Below are positions 1 to 5,397 of a stretch of DNA of 5,397 bases, piece by piece. The DNA lies in the NCBI GenBank assembly GCA_003524365.1, contig DQHS01000329.1:7207-12603 (forward strand), read 5' to 3'. This DNA comes from Cellvibrio sp. Its GTDB lineage: Bacteria; Pseudomonadota; Gammaproteobacteria; Pseudomonadales; Cellvibrionaceae. A model generated the notes under the pieces. It saw only the letters and a program-made list of their open reading frames with translations. It was not told the DNA's origin and ran no database searches. The position numbers and the translations under genes are program-made. Within the stretch, counting starts at the first letter, position 1. Each line of letters begins with the position of its first letter.

Positions 1-743
1 ATAAATTAAATGATAAGTTGGAAAAACTTGATCTTCAAACGTTAGAGAATACATTAGCGCAAGTGGAATATGCTTTAGCGGAAACAAAAGCTCAAGAAAA
101 TGAACTTAACAATGCGCTTGAATCTGAAGAGGGTAATCAGAGCCAAGGAGAGGTTGTTGTAGATCCACAAATTTCCGCAGGAGAGGGTGATCCTACAGCA
201 ACAATTAATCTTCGTTACACTTATTATTTCGATGAAAAGATGTTTTTAACGAGTGCTATTGATATAGGGGCAACCCCCAATGACACTGCTGATAAACTTG
301 CTGCGGGATTTGCAATGAACGGAGGGAATGTTGATTTTTCTTTGCGTTATGGTTACAGGTTCGAGTATATCGGTCGGAGTGGGCTTATAAGTTTTATTCC
401 ATCGTTATCCTACACGTACTCAGGAATGACAGCATCTGAGTTGGATCTTCAGTCTGGTGGTACAACAGAAGTAGATACTGAGGTGCAGTCTGCTACATTG
501 AACTTAACTGTTGCTTTTGGTAAACAGTATTTCTTAGCTCTTGACCATTCATATCATGATGTTTCAGAAAGAGAGGCATCTGAATTTTCCGCATTGCTTG
601 ATCAAAAACGAACTACCGTTGTTAGGGCTATATTCGCTATGGATGAAGAGGCTAAGAGGCTTTTGGTTCTGGAGCGCGCCCATCCAGTTGGAAATGAAAG
701 TGCTCAGCTAAGAATCTCTTTTATAACGAGTCTCGCATTCTAG
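1..743 (+). CDS. C-terminal part of a coiled-coil plus outer-membrane beta-barrel protein (5' truncated by window edge)
   Basis: The reading frame is open from the first complete codon (base 3) to the TAG at 741-743, giving 246 visible residues. The TTG at 18 is an unlikely start because the frame continues upstream in the same heptad-like pattern, so the real start lies outside the window. Visible residues 1 to about 45 are rich in Leu, Glu, Lys and Gln (KLEKLDLQTLENTL, then AETKAQENELNNAL) and look like a coiled coil. A short acidic/Gly linker follows. From about residue 65 to the end there are alternating polar/hydrophobic segments typical of beta strands (TINLRYTYYF, FSLRYGYRFEY, ISFIPSLSYTY, ATLNLTVAFG, YFLALDHSY, TTVVRAIFAM), roughly eight to ten. 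The last strand, LRISFITSLAF, ends in Phe with hydrophobic residues at alternate positions, as expected of a BAM-recognised C-terminal signal. From this I infer an outer-membrane barrel; I cannot name a family. GC is about 40% in sampled lines, lower than the genes to the right. No partner gene is visible downstream. Confidence 0.75.
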   Translation, partial: KLNDKLEKLDLQTLENTLAQVEYALAETKAQENELNNALESEEGNQSQGEVVVDPQISAGEGDPTATINLRYTYYFDEKMFLTSAIDIGATPNDTADKLAAGFAMNGGNVDFSLRYGYRFEYIGRSGLISFIPSLSYTYSGMTASELDLQSGGTTEVDTEVQSATLNLTVAFGKQYFLALDHSYHDVSEREASEFSALLDQKRTTVVRAIFAMDEEAKRLLVLERAHPVGNESAQLRISFITSLAF

Positions 744-784
744 ATTTTGAGCTCATAAATTTTTCTTATTGGTAGAAGTGTATG

Positions 785-865
785 GTGAAATATCAGTTGA
801 TCGGTATTTCACTATTTTCACGTTTTTTTTAAAACTCTTTGTTACTTCGATGATTTACGTGAAAA
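785..865. repeat. Cluster of GTGAAA-type inverted repeats downstream of the barrel gene
   Basis: An exact 8-bp inverted repeat, GTGAAATA (785-792) and TATTTCAC (805-812), encloses a 12-nt spacer and can be extended by a T-G wobble and a C-G pair. A second exact 8-bp pair, TTTTCACG (815-822) and CGTGAAAA (858-865), sits next to it. The core GTGAAA therefore occurs four times in 81 bases, in orientations +, -, -, +, so several alternative hairpins are possible. A run of eight T follows at 823-830. The T run starts 10 nt after the first stem, too far for a canonical intrinsic terminator, but the region may still end transcription of the barrel gene. A protein-binding site array is another possibility. 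Confidence 0.45.
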
Positions 866-869
866 AGGA

Positions 870-1001
870 ATGGCAGAAATCATGGGCATCCCATGGGGGC
901 GAGTTGCACGCAAGGCTCTCTGGTTGGTGGCCGCGCTGAAAAATTGGGTGGGTTACAGGTGGTTTTTGTATCTTGCAGCTGTTTTTGTGGTGAGTTGGTA
1001 A
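870..1001 (+). CDS. Possible small membrane protein, 43 residues
   Basis: An ATG at 870 opens a 43-codon frame ending in TAA at 999-1001. The predicted peptide has a short basic N-terminal part (GRVARK, residues 10-15), a hydrophobic stretch ALWLVAAL (16-23), then a turn and a second hydrophobic stretch, FLYLAAVFVV (32-41), with five Trp in total. This composition resembles a small inner-membrane protein, and the base composition (about 57% GC in 901-960) matches the right-hand genes rather than the AT-rich left side. Support for translation is weak. The purine-rich AAGGA at 865-869 directly abuts the first ATG, and lies 12 nt from an in-frame second ATG at 882, so neither spacing is ideal. 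A perfect hairpin, CATGGG-CAT-CCCATG (881-895), covers the second ATG. No promoter is obvious. I do not recognise the sequence, and it could be a chance ORF. Confidence 0.3.
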   Translation: MAEIMGIPWGRVARKALWLVAALKNWVGYRWFLYLAAVFVVSW

Positions 1002-1013
1002 TTTTATAGTAAG

Positions 1014-1050
1014 AAAATAAAAAGGCTTGCAAGCGCTAACCTGCAAACCC
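1014..1050 (-). terminator. Intrinsic terminator of the tRNA-Met gene
   Basis: Read on the minus strand, GGTTTGCA (1049-1042) pairs with TGCAAGCC (1031-1024) to form an 8-bp stem including one G-U pair, with a 10-nt loop. It is followed at once by TTTTTATTTT (1023-1014). The position, 11 nt past the tRNA 3' end, fits a terminator for that single-gene transcript. Confidence 0.75.
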
Positions 1051-1060
1051 TTTACATGTA

Positions 1061-1137
1061 TGGTAGCTAGAGGCGGACTTGAACCGCCGACCCCAGCATT
1101 ATGAGTGCTGTGCTCTAACCGGCTGAGCTATCTAGCC
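1061..1137 (-). tRNA. tRNA-Met(CAU), elongator
   Basis: The 77-nt minus-strand sequence folds as a full cloverleaf. The acceptor strands are GGCTAGA and TCTAGCT, followed by discriminator A and an encoded CCA. The D arm is GCTC/GAGC. The anticodon stem is CAGCA/TGCTG with loop CTCATAA (anticodon CAT at 1103-1101). The variable loop is GGGTC, and the T arm is GGCGG/CCGCC with loop TTCAAGT. A CAT anticodon could mean initiator Met, elongator Met or lysidine-modified Ile2. The first acceptor pair is G-U rather than the C/A mismatch of initiators, and the anticodon stem lacks the three consecutive initiator G-C pairs. U4-A69 and A5-U68 match E. coli elongator tRNA-Met, whereas E. coli tRNA-Ile2 has C-G pairs there. 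Elongator Met is therefore the best call, with Ile2 the main alternative. The G1-U72 wobble is unusual. The gene has its own promoter and terminator and is transcribed away from aroA. Confidence 0.95.
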
Positions 1138-1152
1138 ATAAATGAGGCGCGC

Positions 1153-1181
1153 ATTTTGGCGATAGAGGGGCGTACTGTCAA
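1153..1181 (-). promoter_or_regulatory. Sigma70-type promoter of tRNA-Met
   Basis: On the minus strand a perfect -35 box TTGACA (1181-1176) is followed by a 17-bp spacer and a -10 box CAAAAT (1158-1153, four of six consensus bases). Next comes a GC-rich discriminator, GCGCGCC (1152-1146). Such discriminators are a known mark of stringently (ppGpp) controlled stable-RNA promoters. The expected transcription start near 1145 leaves a leader of about 8 nt before the mature tRNA 5' end at 1137. Confidence 0.8.
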
Positions 1182-1297
1182 CCCCAAATTCATGGTTGGC
1201 GAGAAGTTCAGGGGTGCGGGCAAGGACTGATGCGGGTATGATGCGCACTTTCTTTTTTTGGCCTCGCTCGGCCTTCCACTTTTTAAACAGGTCCACG

Positions 1298-2584
1298 ATG
1301 GAATTTCTCGATCTCGCTCCCGTTACCCGCGCCCAGGGCACAGTGCAATTGCCCGGTTCCAAGAGTATCTCCAACCGCACGCTGCTGCTGGCGGCGCTGG
1401 CCACCGGCGAGACGGATATCCGCGATCTGCTTAAATCTGACGATACCGACCGCATGCTGGAAGCCTTGGCGGCGCTGGGTGTGAGTGTGACTAAAACTGG
1501 CGAGAACGATTACCGCGTGGTCGGCACTGGCGGCAGCTTCCCTAATAAAGAGGCGGATCTTTTCCTCGGCAACGCCGGTACAGCCTTTCGCCCGCTGACG
1601 GCGGCGCTGGCGCTGAGTGGTGGTACTTATAAGTTGCATGGTGTGGCGCGTATGCATGAGCGCCCGATTGGCGATTTGGTGGATGCATTGCGTCAGATCG
1701 GCGCTGACATTACCTATCTCGGGCAGGAAGGCTTTCCGCCGTTGCTAATCAAGCCCGCGCAAATCGCTGCTAATGGCAGCATCAAAATCCGTGGCGATGT
1801 CTCCAGCCAATTCCTCACTGCGTTATTGATGGCATTGCCGATGACCGGCAAAGAAACCCAAATCGAATTGGTGAGTGAGTTGATCTCCAAACCTTACATT
1901 GAAATCACCCTCAAGTTGATGGCGCAGTTCGGTGTTAATGTTGTGCGCGATGGCTGGGAGCGTTTTACTGTTCCGGCGGCCACCGGCTATAACAGCCCCG
2001 CGACTGTGTATGTGGAAGGTGATGCATCTTCTGCGTCTTACTTTCTTGCTGCGGGTGCGCTCGGACGTGGCCCATTGCGAGTGCAAGGTGTGGGTGCCAA
2101 TAGTATCCAGGGCGATGTGGCTTTTGCCGATGCGCTTGAGGCAATCGGTGTAACGATCACCAAAGGCGAGAACTGGATTGAAGCCTCGGCCCCATCGCTG
2201 CCGCTTAAAGCTTTTGATCGCGATTTTAACCACATTCCTGATGCGGCCATGACGCTCGCAGTCGTTGCACTTTTTTGCGATGGCCCCTCGCGTTTGACCA
2301 ATATCGCCAGCTGGCGAGTGAAAGAGACGGATCGTATCTCTGCGATGGCGACTGAGTTGCGCAAGCTCGGCGCGATTGTGGAGGAGGGCGAGGATTGGTT
2401 GCGCATTACGCCGGTGAAAAATTTAATTCCGAATGCAGCGATTGATACGTATGACGATCACCGTATGGCGATGTGTTTTTCGCTCGCTACCTTTGGTTGT
2501 GTGCCGGTGCGGATTAATGACCCGAAATGTACCGCCAAAACTTTCCCGACCTATTTTGAGGTGTTTGCATCAGTCGTGAACTAG
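1298..2584 (+). CDS. aroA: 3-phosphoshikimate 1-carboxyvinyltransferase (EPSP synthase)
   Basis: This cytoplasmic enzyme joins shikimate-3-phosphate and phosphoenolpyruvate to give EPSP, the sixth step of the shikimate pathway to chorismate and aromatic amino acids. The 428-residue product is close to the 427 of E. coli AroA. Family motifs are in order: LPGSKSISNR with K22, S23 and R27; LFLGNAGTAFRPL (88-100); RMHERPIGD with R122; S169-S170-Q171; ISKPYIEI with S197; NHIPDAA with the catalytic-type D315; WRVKETDR with K342 and R346; YDDHRMA with R389; and CTAK with K414. Gly94 matches E. coli Gly96, so this is the ordinary glyphosate-sensitive class I form. The frame stays open upstream to an ATG at 1196, but homology to known N-termini begins at the ATG at 1298, which has a weak CAGG six bases upstream. 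A -10-like TATGAT at 1237-1242 lacks a good -35 box. No cmk, serC or tyrA lies beside it. The gene ends at a strong terminator and is intact. Confidence 0.97.
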   Translation: MEFLDLAPVTRAQGTVQLPGSKSISNRTLLLAALATGETDIRDLLKSDDTDRMLEALAALGVSVTKTGENDYRVVGTGGSFPNKEADLFLGNAGTAFRPLTAALALSGGTYKLHGVARMHERPIGDLVDALRQIGADITYLGQEGFPPLLIKPAQIAANGSIKIRGDVSSQFLTALLMALPMTGKETQIELVSELISKPYIEITLKLMAQFGVNVVRDGWERFTVPAATGYNSPATVYVEGDASSASYFLAAGALGRGPLRVQGVGANSIQGDVAFADALEAIGVTITKGENWIEASAPSLPLKAFDRDFNHIPDAAMTLAVVALFCDGPSRLTNIASWRVKETDRISAMATELRKLGAIVEEGEDWLRITPVKNLIPNAAIDTYDDHRMAMCFSLATFGCVPVRINDPKCTAKTFPTYFEVFASVVN

Positions 2585-2607
2585 TGACTGATGTAAGCGC
2601 TGGATAC

Positions 2608-2637
2608 AAAAAAGCCGACCTCAGCGTCGGCTTTTTT
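2608..2637. terminator. Bidirectional intrinsic terminator between aroA and the M48 gene
   Basis: The perfect stem GCCGAC (2614-2619) / GTCGGC (2626-2631), with a 6-nt loop, is flanked by six A (2608-2613) and six T (2632-2637). It therefore works as a GC stem plus U tract when read from either side. It lies 23 bases after the aroA stop and 13 bases beyond the stop codon of the convergent peptidase gene, so it serves both. Confidence 0.93.
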
Positions 2638-2650
2638 GTGAGCGTTAGAC

Positions 2651-4978
2651 TCAGAAAAGCAAACCCAATTGAGGTGCGGCAGTAAGCAGAAGGGCACCGC
2701 CGATAATGGCGGCCGCAACCACCAGCCGGAGGCTGCCTGCCACGGCGCCGTCGGCAGTTTGGAACTTGTCCCAAAGCCCCAGACGTTTTTGCAATTCCCT
2801 CTCTTCACCGGGCGTGAGTGTGGGGTACTCACTGGGTACTTGCGCGGCTGCGGGAGCTTCCTCGGTCGCTTCTCCTTTATTAAGCCAGAGCGCGATTTGA
2901 GTTTCGGTTTGCAGCAAGTGTTCAAGGCTAAGTTGGCGTAAAGCACCTAGCCAGCCCAAAGCGGAATTGATCCAACTGTCCACAGCACTTAACCAATTAC
3001 TGATGTTTTCCCGGGTGGGTGGCACAAAGCTGAACTCGCCCAAGGCCTCGCCCCAACTGTTTATTTCCAGTTTTTGCCGTAATGGCTCTGGCAACTGTAC
3101 CTCGGGAGCCATGCGAAAGATTGCGGTCAGGGCAGTGAAAACTTCATCGCCTGCGGCAATCAAGCGTTTGATTTCGCGTTTGCTTACATTGCGGTCCGCC
3201 GTAACTACCGCATAGGTATTATTGAGTAGTGCGCGGCTATCGGCCAGGTTGGCCTGTTGGTGCTCGGCATAGTGAATCAGTGCCAGTAGGCCGCTGAGGT
3301 ATTTATCCCAACCTTTGCCCAATTGGCGTGCCGCTATACGGTGGGCGCTGCGGCACTCTTGATCGTGGCGAAATACTTGTTGATGAGCAGCGGCGCACTC
3401 GTCATTCAGGGTTTCAATCAGTGCTGGCAGCTCGCGCTTGCTGACTTCTTTACCGCGAAAACGAATAACGCCGTCGGGTGGTGTGTAAATACCATCGCGT
3501 AGCGCGATCAGTAGGCTGCGCTCTTTTTCAAGTTTGCGGAGGCTATCCAGCTTGCTCGCCAGATCCTCCGGGTAGAGCGCGCGCAAGGCATCAATAGCAG
3601 AATCTATCCGCACGTCGTAGAGCTGATCGGGCTTACTGGCGTGACGCACGAAGGAACGCCCGAGGTAGGCGCCGCGGTATCGGCTATTCAGGTATTCGCG
3701 CTCGTAGCGTTTATCCAGCTCGGTGAAGATCTCGGCGTCCGGTTGGAGTTCCACCTTAAACCGCTCCAGCAGCTTGCTGGTGAAGGTCTCTTTCAGTGCT
3801 TGGGGATTGTCAAAAATTATCCAGCTACTGCGGTTATCCAGCACACCTGGAACATAGACTTTTTTAGCGTTTTGCTCGCGCTCATGATTGTAAGGGTGGG
3901 TCGCCCACATACGCGGTGGCTGGGCGATATCAGCGGTAAACACCCGGTGTTGTTCGGGTTTGTTGGTGGGGACGGGTGCGGCTTTGCCGTAGAGCGGATC
4001 GTTGAGAATTTTGCTGGTGTGCTGCAATACCCGGGTTTGGATCGCAAATACGTCTTTGTTCGCTTTGCCTTGATTGACTTGATCATTGAGAAAGCTCTGT
4101 GCGCTGTCCCAGGCTTCATCGGCGGCTTGTAGTTTGTGCAGTGCGTGGATGAGCGCGTCGCTGCCGGTGACTGTTACGGCAACCAGGTCGGCTTGAAATT
4201 CCATCTCCCGCGATAGGGCGCGCTGCGCCAACAAGACCAGGTTGAACACGGTTTCCATTGTTGCGCGCAATGACCAAACAATCAGGCGTAGCAGCCAGCC
4301 TATCCAGGCGATGCGCAGATCGATCCCCGACAGGAAGCGCAGAAAATTATCCAGTGCATCGCGGCGGGCAATAATGTGTGCAGCGATTTGTTGGGCAATA
4401 TAGACCCAATTGCCAAGCGCCATGGAGCGCTGGACGAAATGCCCGAACTCATGCGCAAGTACTGCCTTTAATTCACTCAGAGTCAGTGCGTTCACCAGTG
4501 GCAGACCAATTTCCAGATTTTTCTTGGAGGGAAAAATAAAATTCAGCAGTGATAAATCGTAAAACACGCAGGCATTTACGCGTGGCGAGAGAAATACCCG
4601 GTGCGGGCGTGGAGCGCCGGTTTCATCCGCCAGACGATTAAGAAATGCCAGCAGCTGCGGCTCACTTTGCGCGGTCACTTCATAGTCCTGGGCGATACTG
4701 CCTTTTTTCACAAACAGCAGCGCCTTCACCATAAAGAGCGCAAGAAACCCGGAACTTAGCGCCAACACCCAGAGAAAAATGTTGCGGCGGGCACCGGCGA
4801 GGTCAATCAGGATTAACTGATAAGCCGACCAGGCAAACCAGCCGGTCAACGCAAAATAAATAACCACAAAAAGCACCAAGCCCAAGGCTGCCAGCGCCGC
4901 CTGGCGTCTATGTGCGCTGCTGGGTTTAGTGAAGTCGGCAGGGATGTTCGCCGGGTTGGCGGGGTAGATATGCTCCAT
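2651..4978 (-). CDS. Membrane-bound M48-family zinc metallopeptidase, 775 residues
   Basis: The protein has the M48 signature. HEFGH (176-180) supplies two zinc-binding His and the catalytic Glu177. EFQAD (260-264) places Glu260 as the likely third zinc ligand. THPYNHER (360-367) corresponds to the THP...R motif seen after the active site in this family. Hydrophobic helices lie at about 27-49 and 66-91, followed by KKGS, so the peptidase domain (about 98-370) is probably cytoplasmic, as in HtpX. A hydrophobic stretch (222-251) between HEXXH and Glu260 may be one or two further membrane segments, again HtpX-like. At 775 residues it is much longer than HtpX (about 290). Residues 380-700 are mostly charged and helical with no motif I recognise. 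An Ala/Pro/Glu linker (702-720) and a final hydrophobic helix (746-769) follow. The likely role is membrane or general protein quality control; substrates are unknown. The ATG has no good Shine-Dalgarno sequence. The gene is convergent with aroA and divergent from the M32 gene. Confidence 0.9.
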   Translation of the reverse strand: MEHIYPANPANIPADFTKPSSAHRRQAALAALGLVLFVVIYFALTGWFAWSAYQLILIDLAGARRNIFLWVLALSSGFLALFMVKALLFVKKGSIAQDYEVTAQSEPQLLAFLNRLADETGAPRPHRVFLSPRVNACVFYDLSLLNFIFPSKKNLEIGLPLVNALTLSELKAVLAHEFGHFVQRSMALGNWVYIAQQIAAHIIARRDALDNFLRFLSGIDLRIAWIGWLLRLIVWSLRATMETVFNLVLLAQRALSREMEFQADLVAVTVTGSDALIHALHKLQAADEAWDSAQSFLNDQVNQGKANKDVFAIQTRVLQHTSKILNDPLYGKAAPVPTNKPEQHRVFTADIAQPPRMWATHPYNHEREQNAKKVYVPGVLDNRSSWIIFDNPQALKETFTSKLLERFKVELQPDAEIFTELDKRYEREYLNSRYRGAYLGRSFVRHASKPDQLYDVRIDSAIDALRALYPEDLASKLDSLRKLEKERSLLIALRDGIYTPPDGVIRFRGKEVSKRELPALIETLNDECAAAHQQVFRHDQECRSAHRIAARQLGKGWDKYLSGLLALIHYAEHQQANLADSRALLNNTYAVVTADRNVSKREIKRLIAAGDEVFTALTAIFRMAPEVQLPEPLRQKLEINSWGEALGEFSFVPPTRENISNWLSAVDSWINSALGWLGALRQLSLEHLLQTETQIALWLNKGEATEEAPAAAQVPSEYPTLTPGEERELQKRLGLWDKFQTADGAVAGSLRLVVAAAIIGGALLLTAAPQLGLLF

Positions 4979-5218
4979 AGTAAAAATCCATGTATGTAGT
5001 TAGATGAAGTAGTCAAAGGCAATAAGTGGATGTCGCACTAACGCCAAGGGGAGTGTAGATAGTGAGCAGATGGGCGGCAACCGTCTGCCATTGAAGGCAG
5101 AAAATATTTATTGCCGCGCCGCAAAACTTGCTAGTCTGGGCGCTTTTTTGAATGTCATTGGAGCGCTTCGATCAGGCGCTATCTGCCATTCAGTCATTAC
5201 CCGCCAATGGGGGCTTTT
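4979..5218. other. Divergent intergenic control region with small inverted repeats
   Basis: These 240 bases separate the M48 gene (minus) from the M32 gene (plus) and must hold both promoters. Visible elements are a perfect 6-bp hairpin TCTGCC-ATTGAA-GGCAGA (5084-5101); an inverted repeat AGCGC (5162-5166) / GCGCT (5176-5180); and a 9-base direct repeat TCTGCCATT at 5084-5092 and 5182-5190. GCAGA at 5067-5071 could pair with the same TCTGC, giving an alternative fold. A plus-strand frame of 60 codons (5070-5252) runs through the start of the M32 gene; its peptide has no recognisable features, and I do not call it. Confidence 0.5.
5111..5137 (+). promoter_or_regulatory. Candidate promoter for the M32 carboxypeptidase gene
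   Basis: TTGCCG (5111-5116) and TAGTCT (5132-5137) resemble -35 and -10 boxes. The -10 is preceded by TGC, as in an extended -10 element. The 15-bp spacer is short, so this is tentative. A start near 5144 would give a leader of about 75 nt carrying the AGCGC/GCGCT repeat. Confidence 0.25.
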
Positions 5219-5397
5219 ATGTCTTACCAACAGTTGCACCAGCACTTTTTAAAAATTTCGCATTTCAATCATCTCTCGGCAATTTGCGATTGGGATCAGG
5301 CGGCGATGATGCCCGCCGGCGGCAATGACGCGCGCAGGGCAGCTATGGCGGAATTGTCGGTGTTGGTTCATCAACTGACGACGGCACCCCAATTAGC
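5219..5397 (+). CDS. M32-family metallocarboxypeptidase (Taq carboxypeptidase type), N-terminal 59 codons, cut by window end
   Basis: An ATG at 5219, preceded by a GGGGG (5209-5213) five bases upstream, opens a frame that runs off the window. The visible residues contain a pattern typical of the start of M32 carboxypeptidases: HFLKISHFNHLSAI (9-22), then WDQAAMMPAGG (25-35), AR (38-39), AEL (44-46) and a following helix up to TTAPQL (54-59). Proteins of this family are about 500 residues long. They are cytoplasmic, metal-dependent enzymes that remove C-terminal amino acids from peptides. The HEXXH metal site lies far downstream, outside the window, so catalytic integrity cannot be judged. The assignment rests on the WDQ-MMP-GG block and its surroundings as I know the family. 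The gene is divergent from the M48 peptidase gene and shares its upstream region. Confidence 0.85.
   Translation, partial: MSYQQLHQHFLKISHFNHLSAICDWDQAAMMPAGGNDARRAAMAELSVLVHQLTTAPQL

Noticed and set aside
855..1046. 63-codon minus-strand ORF
   Set aside because: It begins inside the tRNA terminator stem, runs antisense to the better small ORF at 870-1001, has no ribosome binding site, and its His/Pro/Cys-rich peptide resembles no protein family.
1260..1273. GGCC-TCGCTC-GGCC in the aroA leader as an attenuator
   Set aside because: The stem is only 4 bp with a 6-nt loop, and the T-rich run precedes rather than follows it. No leader peptide rich in aromatic codons is evident.
1196..1297. N-terminal extension of aroA from the ATG at 1196
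   Set aside because: The 34 extra residues do not resemble any EPSP synthase N-terminus. Starting at 1298 places K22, S23, R27 and S169-S170-Q171 at the same numbers as in E. coli AroA. The extension also overlaps the likely aroA promoter region.
1932..2153. Plus-strand ORF inside aroA, and several minus-strand ORFs across 1132-2406
   Set aside because: They are out-of-frame shadows of the conserved aroA coding sequence, with no start signals or recognisable products.
3641..4132. 163-codon plus-strand ORF antisense to the M48 gene
   Set aside because: It lies wholly within the conserved M48 frame on the other strand, and its apparent peptide has no family features. Such long antisense frames are common in GC-rich genes.
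4988..5016. TTGACT (minus strand, 5016-5011) as the -35 box of the M48 promoter
   Set aside because: No acceptable -10 box is found at 15-18 bp spacing; the best candidates are TACATG and ATACAT, so I do not call it.

Overview
The window looks like a piece of a gammaproteobacterial chromosome. The class I EPSP synthase, the elongator tRNA-Met with an encoded CCA end, the sigma70-type tRNA promoter and the M32 and M48 metallopeptidases all fit this. A marine or soil group such as Cellvibrionaceae or a pseudomonad relative is a guess from overall feel, not shown by a marker. Most of the window has mixed to fairly GC-rich coding sequence (sampled aroA lines reach about 60% GC). The first ~850 bases are clearly poorer in GC (sampled lines about 27-43%).

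Layout. (1) 1-743, plus strand: the C-terminal part of a larger gene, cut by the window edge. It encodes a coiled-coil segment followed by what looks like an outer-membrane beta-barrel ending in Phe. (2) 744-1060: non-coding AT-rich sequence with GTGAAA-type inverted repeats, then a possible 43-residue membrane-protein ORF (870-1001), then the terminator of the next gene. (3) 1061-1137, minus strand: elongator tRNA-Met(CAU), with a perfect TTGACA -35 box, a 17-bp spacer and a GC-rich discriminator. (4) 1298-2584, plus strand: aroA, complete, closed by a strong bidirectional hairpin at 2608-2637. (5) 2651-4978, minus strand, convergent with aroA: a 775-residue membrane-bound M48 zinc peptidase. 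(6) 4979-5218: divergent intergenic region with small inverted repeats. (7) 5219-end, plus strand: the first 59 codons of an M32 (Taq-type) carboxypeptidase.

The genes do not form one pathway. aroA is a stand-alone shikimate-pathway gene, bracketed by its own terminator and a tRNA transcribed away from it. The two metallopeptidase genes diverge from a shared 240-bp control region and may both serve protein turnover, but that is inference. I see no CRISPR array, insertion sequence, integrase, phage gene or defence system. The least explained parts are the low-GC barrel gene, the small ORF at 870-1001, and the long C-terminal region of the M48 protein.
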